From: Undibacterium sp.
GTDB lineage: Bacteria; Pseudomonadota; Gammaproteobacteria; Burkholderiales; Burkholderiaceae
Direction: 5' to 3'
NCBI GenBank assembly: GCA_014376575.1
Contig: JACMRF010000083.1
Coordinates: forward strand, 1 to 23,981
DNA: 23,981 bases
The notes under the pieces: generated by a model
What the model was told of the DNA's origin: nothing
The model's database searches: none
The model's input: only the letters and a program-made list of their open reading frames with translations
Part shown: positions 14,800 to 23,737 of the stretch, one piece after another
Position numbering within the stretch: the stretch's first letter is position 1
How the letters are laid out: every line of letters starts with the position of its first letter
Made by a program: the position numbers and the translations under genes

Positions 14800-16281
14800 A
14801 TGAGCAGTAAATTGAGCAGTAAATTCAAGAGTTTTGGTTTGATTAGTTTGGGCATGGTGGCCGGCGTTGCCGCGTCCGTTCAGTTTTCTGCCATGGCGCA
14901 AAAAACTGCCGGATCACCTTTGCCGGTAGAGGAACTCAGGCAATTGGCTGACGTGTTTGGCCTGATCAAATCCGATTATGTCGAGCCAGTTGAAGACAAT
15001 AAACTACTCACCGAAGCGATCACCGGTATGGTGGCGTCGCTGGATCCGCATTCGGCTTATCTGGATAAAAAATCCTTTAAAGAATTACGCGAAGGTACGC
15101 AAGGCAAGTTTGTCGGACTTGGGATAGAAGTTGGTATGGAAGATGGTTATGTGAAGATCATCTCCCCTATCGAGGATACGCCGGCTTATCGCGCAGGTCT
15201 TAAACCGGGTGACTTGATTACTCGCCTCGATTCAGTGCCTATTAAGGGCTTGTCGCTCGATGAAGCGGTCAAAAAAATGCGTGGTGAACCGAATACAAAA
15301 GTCACCTTGACCATTGCCCGCAAGAATGAAGACAAGCCCATCGTTGTGACCGTCGTACGAGAACTCATTAAGCAGCAAAGCGTCAAGGGCAAGATGGTAG
15401 AACCTGGTTATGCGTGGTTGCGTATTTCTCAGTTTCAGGAGCCAACCGTAGAAGATATGGCAAAAAAAATCCAGGCGCTCTATGCCCAAGATCCAGCGAT
15501 CAAAGGATTAGTGCTCGATTTACGTAATGACCCAGGTGGGGTATTGCCTGGTGCAATCGGGGTTTCTGCCGCATTTTTGCCGAAAGACGTGCCGATTGTT
15601 TCCACCAATGGTCAGTTGGCCGATTCTAAGGCAACCTTTTATGCCAAGCGGGAATTCTATGGCGTTCGCGGTCTCAGCGATCCGCTAGCAAAGCTGCCGG
15701 AGGGGATCAAAAATGTGCCTATGGTGGTATTGATCAATACCGGTTCTGCGTCTGCGTCAGAAATTGTTGCCGGCGCTTTGCAAGACTACAAACGTGCCAC
15801 GATTTTGGGGACGCAGAGTTTTGGTAAGGGGTCGGTGCAAACGATCCGCCAGATTTCTGCCGACACCGCAGTCAAGCTTACAACTGCGCGTTATTACACG
15901 CCAAATGGTCGCTCGATACAGGCCAAAGGTATTGTTCCTGATCTGAACGTGGAAGAAACCGCCGATGGTGATGGTTTCAATGGCTTGCGTACTCGTGAAG
16001 CTGATTTACAAAAACACTTAAGCAACGATAAAGAAGTAGAGCAAGCCAAAGTGAAGGTAGATGAGTTAGAAGAGGAGCAGCGTCTGATCGCCCTAGCCAA
16101 AAAGAGTAAGCCTTTGGAATACGGTAGCAAAGAAGATTTTCAACTTGCGCAAGCACTCAATCACCTGAAAGGTTTGCCCGTTAAGATCACCAAACCGGAC
16201 GCCGTGAAAGACGAAGCCAAGGAGTCTGGTAAAGAAACTCCTCCTGAGTCAGACGACAAAATTAACGGTAAGAAAAAATAA
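14800..16281 (+). CDS. ctpA: Carboxy-terminal processing protease CtpA (S41 family)
   Basis: A periplasmic serine protease of 493 residues, tethered by an N-terminal signal or anchor (about 14-32). A PDZ domain (about 90-175; G-L-G-I-E-V ... L-K-P-G-D-L-I) precedes the S41 core. Catalytic Ser318 (G-S-A-S-A-S-E), Lys343 (S-F-G-K-G-S-V) and Gln347 align with Ser430, Lys455 and Gln459-type positions of E. coli Prc. The lysine-rich tail after about 385 is charged and probably flexible. Such proteases trim envelope proteins, including peptidoglycan hydrolases, which suits its place directly after an EnvC-type gene. Near-identical GAGCAGTAAATT units at the start encode S-S-K repeats. Confidence 0.94.
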   Translation: MSSKLSSKFKSFGLISLGMVAGVAASVQFSAMAQKTAGSPLPVEELRQLADVFGLIKSDYVEPVEDNKLLTEAITGMVASLDPHSAYLDKKSFKELREGTQGKFVGLGIEVGMEDGYVKIISPIEDTPAYRAGLKPGDLITRLDSVPIKGLSLDEAVKKMRGEPNTKVTLTIARKNEDKPIVVTVVRELIKQQSVKGKMVEPGYAWLRISQFQEPTVEDMAKKIQALYAQDPAIKGLVLDLRNDPGGVLPGAIGVSAAFLPKDVPIVSTNGQLADSKATFYAKREFYGVRGLSDPLAKLPEGIKNVPMVVLINTGSASASEIVAGALQDYKRATILGTQSFGKGSVQTIRQISADTAVKLTTARYYTPNGRSIQAKGIVPDLNVEETADGDGFNGLRTREADLQKHLSNDKEVEQAKVKVDELEEEQRLIALAKKSKPLEYGSKEDFQLAQALNHLKGLPVKITKPDAVKDEAKESGKETPPESDDKINGKKK

Positions 16282-16310
16282 AAAAAGGCCGCAGATACTG
16301 CGGCTTTTTT
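16282..16310 (+). terminator. Rho-independent terminator after ctpA
   Basis: A GCCGCAG (16288-16294), ATA loop, CTGCGGC (16298-16304) stem with A-run before and six T after. It directly follows the ctpA stop and precedes the moeB-like gene by 14 bases, so that gene depends on read-through or its own promoter. Confidence 0.9.
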
Positions 16311-16324
16311 ATACAAAGCAAGCG

Positions 16325-17083
16325 ATGAATGATCAACAACTACTGCGTTACTCCCGTCACATCCTGCTTGATCAGATAGGCATTGAAGGTCAGCAAAAGA
16401 TCACGCAAGCTCACGCGGTGATCATCGGCACTGGCGGTTTGGGTTCGCCTGCTGCACTTTATCTGGCCAGTGCCGGGGTAGGAAAAATAACGCTGGTAGA
16501 CGATGATGAGGTTGATCTGACCAATCTACAGCGTCAGATTTTGCATACCACAGAGCGTATTGGGCAGCCCAAAGTTGGTTCTGGCAAACAAGCCTTACAA
16601 CAGATCAATCCTGAAATAGAAATCATCGCGCTTCAAGAGAGAATTCAAGGAGAGCGATTGCAGCAACTAGTGCAATCGGCGACGGTTGTGCTCGATTGTT
16701 GCGACAACTTTACGACCCGGCATGCAGTGAATCAGGCATGTGTGACATACGCTGTGCCATTAGTCTCTGGCGCCGCCATTTCATTTGATGGACAGATCAG
16801 CGTGTTTGATCGGCGCGATATCAACTCGCCCTGCTACGCCTGTCTGTTTCCGCCTGATCAGCAGTTTGACGAAGTGATGTGCTCCACCATGGGAGTTTTT
16901 GCGCCGCTCGTTGGCATCATCGGTGCCACACAGGCTGCCGAGGCACTCAAGCTGATCATGGGCTTAGGCAAGACCCTGGCCGGCCGCTTATTGCTTCTCG
17001 ACGCGCAACAGATGGAGTGGACACAAATACGTGTGGCACGTAACCCGGCCTGCACGGTTTGTGGTGCTGCTCATTCTGCTTAA
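16325..17083 (+). CDS. MoeB/ThiF/HesA-family adenylyltransferase
   Basis: An E1-like enzyme that adenylates the C-terminal Gly-Gly of a ubiquitin-fold sulfur carrier such as MoaD or ThiS. It has 252 residues, the length of E. coli MoeB. The nucleotide-binding G-T-G-G-L-G-S is at 36-42, D-D-D-E-V-D-L-T-N-L-Q-R-Q at 59-71, and the zinc ligands are Cys170, Cys173, Cys243 and Cys246 (two C-x-x-C pairs). Cys186 (C-S-T-M-G) matches the conserved cysteine of the family. MoeB and ThiF cannot be told apart from sequence alone; no molybdopterin or thiamine gene is adjacent. Its stop lies 16 bases from that of the convergent GGDEF-EAL gene. Confidence 0.92.
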   Translation: MNDQQLLRYSRHILLDQIGIEGQQKITQAHAVIIGTGGLGSPAALYLASAGVGKITLVDDDEVDLTNLQRQILHTTERIGQPKVGSGKQALQQINPEIEIIALQERIQGERLQQLVQSATVVLDCCDNFTTRHAVNQACVTYAVPLVSGAAISFDGQISVFDRRDINSPCYACLFPPDQQFDEVMCSTMGVFAPLVGIIGATQAAEALKLIMGLGKTLAGRLLLLDAQQMEWTQIRVARNPACTVCGAAHSA

Positions 17084-17099
17084 TAAATTTTTGGCACGA

Positions 17100-19193
17100 T
17101 CACCCAACCTGGCAGATTTGGGTTTGCGCTAGGTTGGCCTCGGCAAATAGCGCAAAGCGTGCGGCGGGTAAGGGTTGGCTGAACAAAAACCCTTGTGCAT
17201 AAGTACAGCCTAGTTGCCGCAGAAAATCCGCTTGTTCGACGGTCTCTATGCCTTCAGCCACGACGCGCATATCCATGTGGTGTGATAGCGACACAATCAC
17301 CTGGGCAATGGCGGCATCATCCTTGTCGTGCGGCAGGTCAGAAACAAAGCTGCGGTCTATTTTTAGTTTGTTAATGGGAAAGCGCTTTAAGTACGCCAGC
17401 GATGAATAGCCTGTCCCAAAATCATCGAGCGACAATTGAAACCCGCGGCCGGATAAGTCTTCCAGAATCGCCATCGTTTCGGATGTTTGCGACATCAACA
17501 TTGTTTCTGTCAGTTCCAATTCCAGAATATGCGGCGGGCAACCGGTTTCCTTGACGATGCGTTCTACGTTATCGGCAAAGCCTGAATCTCTAAATTGCCG
17601 TGCCGAGACATTGACCGCAATGAACAACTGGCCAAAACGCGCTTCCCAAATTTTTGCCTGGCTGCAGGCCTGACGCAATACCCAATCGCCAATACTAACG
17701 ATGAGCTGGCTCTCTTCCGCTATCGGTATAAATTCCGCTGGCGAGACAAAACCGAGTACCGGATGCTTCCAGCGCAGTAGTGCCTCCATTCCGGCAATAC
17801 GGTTGGTGGCGAGGTGTAAGATAGGCTGGTAATACACTTCCAGTTCGTCATTTTCTATGGCGTGCCGTAAGCCTGATTCGATCGTGAACCTTTGCGCCGT
17901 CCGTTTAGACATTTCCGGCTTCCAGACTTTGACGTTATTTTTTCCGTATGCCTTGGCTGCATACATTGCCGCATCAGCGCAACTCAATAAGTCGTCAAAT
18001 TTGCTGACATGTTCGGGCATCATTGCCACGCCAATGGAGGCACCGATGTTCAATTCATGGCCTTCACAGTGAAACGAGGCGGCCAATACTGTCAGCAACT
18101 TATTGGCCAGCCGCACGGCGTCATCCAGACTTTTGGGATTATCCAGTAACACTGAAAATTCATCACCACCAAGACGGACAACCAGATCATGGGTTCGTAG
18201 CATATTTTGCATGCGTTCTGCAACGGCAATGAGAAGTAAATCGCCTAATTTATGACCAAAAGTATCATTAATGTATTTGAAATTATCCAGATCAATAAAC
18301 AGTAAGGCACAACGGATTTCGCTGGGACCTCTCAATTGGGTCAAACCTGTCGTATGACGATTGAAAAAGTGGCGATTGGGTAGTCCGGTCACACTGTCAT
18401 AATGCGCACTATGATCAAGCTGAATTTCAGCGCGTTTTCGCTCTACCAATTCTTTACTAAGTGCAGCATCACGGCGCTGTATCTGCTCAAGCATAAAGTT
18501 AAAGCTGTCGATCAGTTTGCCAATTTCATCATCGGCTTTGGCCAATATGCGTTGAGTGTAATCATCATTGCTTGAGACATCATGCATGGCGGTGACTAGC
18601 TGATTAATCGGATCAAGAATGCGGCGCAAGTATCTCTTGAGTAAAATGCCAGCAAACAAAACTGCGCTCAGGGTGGCAATCAGTACGACGGCAACGAGGT
18701 TGATAATGCGTTGATAGGTAGCGCGCATATCAACCCGCATTTGTACCGTACCAATGGTCTGCCCTTCCGCTATAACGGGTGCGGTCACTATTAAAAAATT
18801 GGTATAAAAATGGGAATCGGTCAAGCTTGGTTGTTTTGAATTGAACGCAGGGGTTTGCCCCCATCTAGCCGGCGAAATACCATCACGGCGATAGGAAACA
18901 AAAAGAGTCTGATCGGATAAAAACATGTCAGCGCCAAGCACGTTCTGGTCTTGAGCAAGTGCGTTAATGAGCTCGCTTGCCGCTTTTCTGTCCTCGAATA
19001 AAAACGCAGAAGCACTATTTTGTGCAAGCACTTGCGCCGTCACTTCTGTCGTGCGCATGAGATCAGCGTGTGCGCTTGTCCAAAAATAGACAAGAATTAA
19101 AATGGCTGCAAACGCAGAGGCGAGACCAAATGCCAATAAATTTACCAGCATCAGTTTTTTTTCTAGTGACCGTTTGACGATCCAGGTTTTCAT
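17100..19193 (-). CDS. CHASE8-HAMP-GGDEF-EAL c-di-GMP enzyme (YfiN-like sensor half)
   Basis: An inner-membrane protein of 697 residues. Order: TM1 about 16-39; periplasmic CHASE8-type domain about 45-160 (A-Q-N-S-A-S-A-F-L-F-E-D); TM2 about 164-185; HAMP about 186-240; GGDEF about 263-425; EAL about 435-690. G-G-D-E-F is intact at 342-346, with the inhibitory I-site R-T-H-D at 333-336 exactly five residues before it. E-A-L at 470-472, D-D-F-G-T-G-Y at 590-596 and A-E-G-I-E-T are also intact, so both making and breaking c-di-GMP are possible. The ATG at 19193 has GGAGA before it; a longer frame to 19313 overlaps yfiR. It follows yfiR by 19 bases, and YfiR represses the CHASE8 protein YfiN in Pseudomonas. 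Confidence 0.93.
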   Translation of the reverse strand: MKTWIVKRSLEKKLMLVNLLAFGLASAFAAILILVYFWTSAHADLMRTTEVTAQVLAQNSASAFLFEDRKAASELINALAQDQNVLGADMFLSDQTLFVSYRRDGISPARWGQTPAFNSKQPSLTDSHFYTNFLIVTAPVIAEGQTIGTVQMRVDMRATYQRIINLVAVVLIATLSAVLFAGILLKRYLRRILDPINQLVTAMHDVSSNDDYTQRILAKADDEIGKLIDSFNFMLEQIQRRDAALSKELVERKRAEIQLDHSAHYDSVTGLPNRHFFNRHTTGLTQLRGPSEIRCALLFIDLDNFKYINDTFGHKLGDLLLIAVAERMQNMLRTHDLVVRLGGDEFSVLLDNPKSLDDAVRLANKLLTVLAASFHCEGHELNIGASIGVAMMPEHVSKFDDLLSCADAAMYAAKAYGKNNVKVWKPEMSKRTAQRFTIESGLRHAIENDELEVYYQPILHLATNRIAGMEALLRWKHPVLGFVSPAEFIPIAEESQLIVSIGDWVLRQACSQAKIWEARFGQLFIAVNVSARQFRDSGFADNVERIVKETGCPPHILELELTETMLMSQTSETMAILEDLSGRGFQLSLDDFGTGYSSLAYLKRFPINKLKIDRSFVSDLPHDKDDAAIAQVIVSLSHHMDMRVVAEGIETVEQADFLRQLGCTYAQGFLFSQPLPAARFALFAEANLAQTQICQVG

Positions 19194-19212
19194 CACTGAG
19201 TCTCCTGATCGA

Positions 19213-19743
19213 TTATTTAACCTTCCGCGCCAGGCGCAGAAGTTTGGAACTGAAAGTAAGACCCGCTGTCTTGGCTGCAGTTTGGTTGATCTCGAAGGTG
19301 AAGCGCGCACCATCTGGAATCATCGTCACCATCATCGTTGGCCACCTCTCGTCCATCAGCTGTGCATCGGTAATGGTGAGCGTCGCTTGATGTAATAGCA
19401 TGGGTGCCAATCGGTTGTAGGTATCTTTTGCTGTTGCCGGTACAAATAATAAATGGCATCCTTTTGCATCTGTATTGTCTGGCAAACGCCGGATATGAAT
19501 CGCTTTGCCTTGAAGTGGTTTTTTTCCGATGTTGTCCAAAAAAATACCGAAAGTGTCTTTACCCAGCACACAAAAATCAAAGGTCTCTGCGGGAATGAGT
19601 GGCCATTCTGTGTAGAGCCCGAAGTTATATAAAAAAGCGGCCTTAACGAGATATTCGGCGGATATTTCTTCGGCGCAAAGCGTGGTGGTCGACAGCAATA
19701 GCCCAAGAGAAGCGAGCAGCCTTGCAGAAAAATTAGAAAGCAT
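19213..19743 (-). CDS. YfiR-family periplasmic regulator (DUF4154)
   Basis: A secreted 176-residue protein: signal peptide to about residue 24 (L-A-S-L-G-L-L-L-S-T-T-T-L-C-A-E), then the YfiR fold. E-Y-L-V-K-A-A-F-L-Y-N-F, T-E-W-P, R-F-T-F-E-I-N and the closing S-S-K-L-L-R-L-A-R are family signatures. In Pseudomonas aeruginosa YfiR binds the periplasmic domain of the diguanylate cyclase YfiN and holds it off, and its disulfides tune this. Here Cys58 and Cys96 match the spacing of one such pair; I see no second pair. Its start overlaps the TonB-receptor stop by 11 bases, implying translational coupling, and the CHASE8 enzyme follows directly. Confidence 0.92.
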   Translation of the reverse strand: MLSNFSARLLASLGLLLSTTTLCAEEISAEYLVKAAFLYNFGLYTEWPLIPAETFDFCVLGKDTFGIFLDNIGKKPLQGKAIHIRRLPDNTDAKGCHLLFVPATAKDTYNRLAPMLLHQATLTITDAQLMDERWPTMMVTMIPDGARFTFEINQTAAKTAGLTFSSKLLRLARKVK

Positions 19744-21778
19744 AGTTCAGACCCAATTGCCATTGACGTCCATCCATAGGCAGGGTTGCCGTTGGCGCCT
19801 TATCGGATGCAGGATGAACAATTTGTTTGTTGAGCGCATTTACTACGCGCAATTGCAGTGCGACGCCAGGTAGCAACTGTGACGTTGTGAGCGATAAATT
19901 TAACTGTGATTGCATTCCCAGCTCACTGCGCTGATTATTTCTATCGATTAATCGGGGTCCGACAACCGTGAATTCTGCTCCCACGGTTGCCGCGTCAAAC
20001 CATATTGGCTTACTTGCACGCAGTTTGCCAATCCAGTGTGGGCTATTTGCCAGTGCTTGGCCCATGGCATCACGGCTATGGTCAAATGCGACGCTACTCA
20101 TGATATCGAGGCCATTCTTGCGCCGAAGTTTATGAAAAATTTCAACACCGTTGGCGTTAATGGCCGCTTGATTCTGGTATTGAAAAACACCACCGCCGAT
20201 ATCAAGCTGGCGCACCAGATTATTCAATTTATAGTCGAATAGAGAGATACCGATTTCTTGGCCGGGCTGTATGTGGTATTCCCCCACGGCTTCCAGTGTG
20301 CGTATGGTTTCCGAGGCCAGATGTGGATTGGCGATATAGTAAGGATTACGCGCGTAAAAGGCTTCATACGCATTGGCTGTTCTATAGGCGCGGCCAGCCA
20401 GGAGTTTGAGCGTCGCGTTGTCAGTCGCGCTCCAGATCAAGGCAAAGCGCGGGCTAAGATTGGAATCCCCCCGCGAATAAGTATCGCTACGCAAACCCGC
20501 ATTTAAGCGCCAATTGGGTAAGAATTTCCATTCGTCCTGCAAGAAAATGCCATAACGATGTCCTTTGGTGTCGACAGATATCGGGCTATTTACCGTCACA
20601 TTGAGATCGGCATTTTTTTGCAAGGCATCGATATCAGATTGAAAATCGATACCGCTGATCAGCCTATGATCATCAAAGCCCGCATATAAAACGCTGACTT
20701 CGCCAGATATCCAGGCACCGACTGCTTCATCACGATTGACATAAGAGCCGATGCGCTGATCGAAATACGGCGCGTCTCCCTGATAGGTGATTTTTTGAAA
20801 GGCGAGTCGTAGATTGAGGTTCAGGTCGGCATTGATTGCGCGCTGATAAGCGCCCATCAGGCCATAGCTGGAATCAATCAAATGTAAGCGACTATCGTCA
20901 AAATTGCTGCCGTATAGTGCGGACGAAGGATGAACATCGCGCCGTGCCGCCCATGCAGAAACTGCCAGGCCATCTTGTTTCAAGCTGACAAAAGCGCGCG
21001 TCAGAATTAGGTTATCAAGCGCATGCGTCACACCGTCTTTTGAGGCAGAACCGTCTGCCGTTGCCAGGCCGATGGCATTGGGGTAAGTCAAATCACGGCC
21101 GGATTTATTTGCCCGGCTTAATGAAAAAATAAGTTCAGGGCCATTTTCTTCCAGACGACGGCTGCTGGTGATATTTAATTCACGCCATCCATCACTTTGT
21201 AGCTGGGTGCCGATACTTAGGGTGGGCAAACTTTTTGCGCTGCGGGTGATGACATTGATGACACCAAACATCGCGTTCGATCCGTAAATTGATGAGCCCG
21301 GCCCAGGTACGTATTCAATACGTTCAATCAGCGCCATATCAACGCGAAACTCGTGCCCCAGGTTTGCCTGATCATACAAGTTGTCATTGAGTGGCTGGCC
21401 ATCGAGCAACAGCAAAAACCGCGTATTGTAATCGCCCGGCACCATAAAGCCGCGCGCACCCACGAAGCCAAATGCGCGATCGGTGCTGGCGTAAAGGCCG
21501 GGCAAACTGTCCAGCGCTTCGGCAAGCGTACGCCATCCGTGGCGATGAATATCTTCAGCGGTGAGCACTTGAACAGCGGAGGGCGCATGACTGGACGATT
21601 GGATAAATTTAGAGGCGCTGATGACTTCGACCTTCATCAGATCTTCGAGGGAAAGATCAGTCAAGTCATCAGATGCCGTTGAGGCAAAGGCCGCTGGTAA
21701 TGCGATGAGGGAGACTAAAAAAATAAGTGCTTGCGCTAAAAGCGTGCAGCGTAAAGCTGAGGATTTTGTCGGATTCAT
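19733..21778 (-). CDS. TonB-dependent outer-membrane receptor
   Basis: 681 residues: Sec signal (core about L-L-A-Q-A-L-I-F-L-V-S-L-I-A-L, cleavage near A-F-A), a D-L-S-L-E-D-L-M-K-V-E-V lead that may hold the TonB box (V-E-V-I-S-A-S-K), a plug domain (about 60-175: A-P-S-A-V-Q-V-L-T-A-E-D-I ... I-Y-G-S-N-A-M-F-G-V-I-N-V-I-T) and a beta-barrel ending in Phe (L-G-L-N-Y-A-F). The family imports siderophores, cobalamin, metals or oligosaccharides, or senses them; the substrate cannot be read here. I chose the ATG at 21778; a GTG at 21796 is in frame. It is the first gene of the operon with yfiR and the GGDEF-EAL gene, which suggests a signalling role rather than uptake alone. Confidence 0.93.
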   Translation of the reverse strand: MNPTKSSALRCTLLAQALIFLVSLIALPAAFASTASDDLTDLSLEDLMKVEVISASKFIQSSSHAPSAVQVLTAEDIHRHGWRTLAEALDSLPGLYASTDRAFGFVGARGFMVPGDYNTRFLLLLDGQPLNDNLYDQANLGHEFRVDMALIERIEYVPGPGSSIYGSNAMFGVINVITRSAKSLPTLSIGTQLQSDGWRELNITSSRRLEENGPELIFSLSRANKSGRDLTYPNAIGLATADGSASKDGVTHALDNLILTRAFVSLKQDGLAVSAWAARRDVHPSSALYGSNFDDSRLHLIDSSYGLMGAYQRAINADLNLNLRLAFQKITYQGDAPYFDQRIGSYVNRDEAVGAWISGEVSVLYAGFDDHRLISGIDFQSDIDALQKNADLNVTVNSPISVDTKGHRYGIFLQDEWKFLPNWRLNAGLRSDTYSRGDSNLSPRFALIWSATDNATLKLLAGRAYRTANAYEAFYARNPYYIANPHLASETIRTLEAVGEYHIQPGQEIGISLFDYKLNNLVRQLDIGGGVFQYQNQAAINANGVEIFHKLRRKNGLDIMSSVAFDHSRDAMGQALANSPHWIGKLRASKPIWFDAATVGAEFTVVGPRLIDRNNQRSELGMQSQLNLSLTTSQLLPGVALQLRVVNALNKQIVHPASDKAPTATLPMDGRQWQLGLNYAF

Positions 21779-21807
21779 GTCATTGATCTCGGCCACTCGG
21801 ATTTGTC

Positions 21808-21837
21808 ATATTACTCTAGCAACTGACAAGATGCCAA
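21808..21837 (-). promoter_or_regulatory. Candidate promoter of the TonB receptor-yfiR-GGDEF/EAL operon
   Basis: On the - strand, -35-like TTGGCA (21832-21837), 18 bases, -10-like TAATAT (21808-21813). Transcription would start near 21800, about 22 bases before the ATG at 21778. It lies in the 75-base gap after the pabB-pabC fusion. Confidence 0.45.
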
Positions 21838-21853
21838 CATAAAACATACATTT

Positions 21854-23737
21854 TTATGCCACGACCAGACTTACCGCAAACGCCCCTCTAAGAGCATTGC
21901 ACAACATGATGGCGTCTGCCGTCATCAAGTCATTGAGCGTGAGTTGTTTTTCGCTGACCTGCATCAAGGGATCATCCATGAGTACGGCACGCATTACGCC
22001 AGGCAGCAAGCCGTCGCTTAAGGGCGGGGTCAGCCATTGGCCGTTTTGTTGAATAAAGATATTACTTCGGCCGCCTTCAGTGATAAAGCCGTCTTGGTTG
22101 CAAAACAGCATATCAAATGCGCCTTGCTTTTCTGCCTCTTGCCAGGCGTTATCGTATTGTGTGCGCAGTGTGGTTTTGTGGCGTAAAAAAAGCGCATCCA
22201 TATCGACTGTCTGTGTCGCGATCAAGACTTTTACCGTGGCTGGCAGGGGAGACAACTCGCCACTATTGAGTGCAAAAGTGCCATCGGCGTGCAAGCTTAA
22301 ACGCAGGCGGAATGCGCCTTCTGGCGGCAAATCGTCGCAAAAGCCTTGCAGCGCTTGCGTGATCGCTTCTTCGTTATAGAAAAATCCAAAATAGTGTGCA
22401 GAGCTACGCAAGCGCAGCAGGTGCCGCGCGATATGGCGGCAACCGTGCAGGTGGCTTGCGTGCATAGTTTCGAAGAGAGAAAACTGCGGGCTTAATCCGG
22501 TCAGAAATTTCGCCTTCAATTGACATTCAGCGTACTCATCTTGCGCATCGCTGTCGTGGACGATACCAGCGCCTACGCCCATCACGCCCGCGCGTATTCC
22601 TGTCTCACCGGGGGCGTGCAGTGATAAGGTGCGGATTGGTACGGATAAGCAGAAATCGCCCACCGCATGGTGCGCTGAGGGCGCATCAAACCAACCTATG
22701 GCACCGGTATAAAGGCCGCGCGGCTCGGTCTCAAGCTCACGGATAATTGCCATCGTACGGTGCTTGGGCGCACCGGTGATAGAGCCGCAAGGAAATAGCG
22801 CCGTCATTATTTCAGGCAAGTGTATGTGCGGCTGCAAATCGGCTTCTATCGTGGATGTCATTTGCAATACGCTGGAAAAACGCTGCACCTCAAACAAACG
22901 GGGCACGTTGACGGAACCCGTCACTGCAATACGCCCGAGATCGTTGCGCAGTAAATCAACGATCATCACATTCTCAGCGCGATTCTTGCTATCAGCCGCC
23001 AAATTGTTTGACAGCATATCGTCCTTCGCATCATCGCCGGTCGCAGCGGCTGTACCTTTCATCGGCTTGGCCAGTAAACGGCCAGATTGATGCCTGACAA
23101 ATAATTCAGGAGAAAGCGACAAGACTGCCGCGCCGTCAGGCAGACAGATCAGCGCGCCATAAGGCACAGGCTGGCGCTGGCGTAAACGGCGATACAAAGA
23201 AATGGGTGAGCCATAGACGTCAAAATGCAGGCGGTAGGTGTAATTGACCTGATAGGTATCGCCAGCAGCAATGTATTTTTTGACGGCGGCAATCGCGGCT
23301 GAAAATTGCTGCTCATTGACACTGGCGCGTAAGGCGGCAATGCCTGCAATCGGTTGCTGAAGTTGCCTCAGTAGACTCTGTTGCGCATCGAGCCATTCAT
23401 TGAGCTGCGTTTGATTCAGCTTGTCGCAGCGCTTGAACAACAAGATGCGAGACGGCAAAGTGGCGACCTCTTGCGGTGCAATGGCCTGCAATTGCGCACC
23501 GGTTTCATACGACAGCATCGCTACCGCATGCAAGCCAGCGGCCAGCGCCTGTTGCATTGCGGATAAAAAATCTGGCCACGTCCCGGCATCCGTACACACC
23601 AGAACCTCGCTCAGTTCAGTGTACAGACGTGAGATTGCCGACTCTCCATGGGCATCGTCGAGCAAGGCAAAACACGCGCTTGCGTCAATCGCAGGAGCTG
23701 AGCTGAGGTGGGTAGCGGGTAGCACGATGTGTTTCAT
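21854..23737 (-). CDS. Fused aminodeoxychorismate synthase component I and aminodeoxychorismate lyase (PabB-PabC)
   Basis: 627 residues. The N-terminal part to about 415 is the chorismate-using synthase (PabB). Lys227 in P-M-K-G-T, where anthranilate synthase has Ala, marks it as a p-aminobenzoate enzyme; D-L-L-R-N-D-L-G-R, F-P-C-G-S-I-T-G-A-P-K and E-Y-A-E-C-Q are core motifs. The C-terminal part from about 420 is a class IV PLP lyase (PabC) with Lys521 in R-H-K-T-T as cofactor lysine and E-G-G-R-S-N-I-F. Together they turn chorismate into p-aminobenzoate for folate. Glutamine or ammonia must be supplied by a PabA not in this window. The ATG at 23737 has no clear ribosome site. It is transcribed toward the TonB receptor gene. 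Confidence 0.94.
   Translation of the reverse strand: MKHIVLPATHLSSAPAIDASACFALLDDAHGESAISRLYTELSEVLVCTDAGTWPDFLSAMQQALAAGLHAVAMLSYETGAQLQAIAPQEVATLPSRILLFKRCDKLNQTQLNEWLDAQQSLLRQLQQPIAGIAALRASVNEQQFSAAIAAVKKYIAAGDTYQVNYTYRLHFDVYGSPISLYRRLRQRQPVPYGALICLPDGAAVLSLSPELFVRHQSGRLLAKPMKGTAAATGDDAKDDMLSNNLAADSKNRAENVMIVDLLRNDLGRIAVTGSVNVPRLFEVQRFSSVLQMTSTIEADLQPHIHLPEIMTALFPCGSITGAPKHRTMAIIRELETEPRGLYTGAIGWFDAPSAHHAVGDFCLSVPIRTLSLHAPGETGIRAGVMGVGAGIVHDSDAQDEYAECQLKAKFLTGLSPQFSLFETMHASHLHGCRHIARHLLRLRSSAHYFGFFYNEEAITQALQGFCDDLPPEGAFRLRLSLHADGTFALNSGELSPLPATVKVLIATQTVDMDALFLRHKTTLRTQYDNAWQEAEKQGAFDMLFCNQDGFITEGGRSNIFIQQNGQWLTPPLSDGLLPGVMRAVLMDDPLMQVSEKQLTLNDLMTADAIMLCNALRGAFAVSLVVA

Noticed and set aside
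17104..17137. Inverted repeat CCAACCT/AGGTTGG at the end of the GGDEF-EAL gene
   Set aside because: 20-base loop within coding sequence and no T-tract next to the stem; not convincing as a terminator.
19194..19313. Upstream extension of the GGDEF-EAL gene
   Set aside because: It would overlap yfiR, and the ATG at 19193 has a good ribosome site right before TM1.
21353..21682. Open frame on the + strand within the TonB receptor
   Set aside because: Antisense to the conserved plug domain, with no motif of its own.
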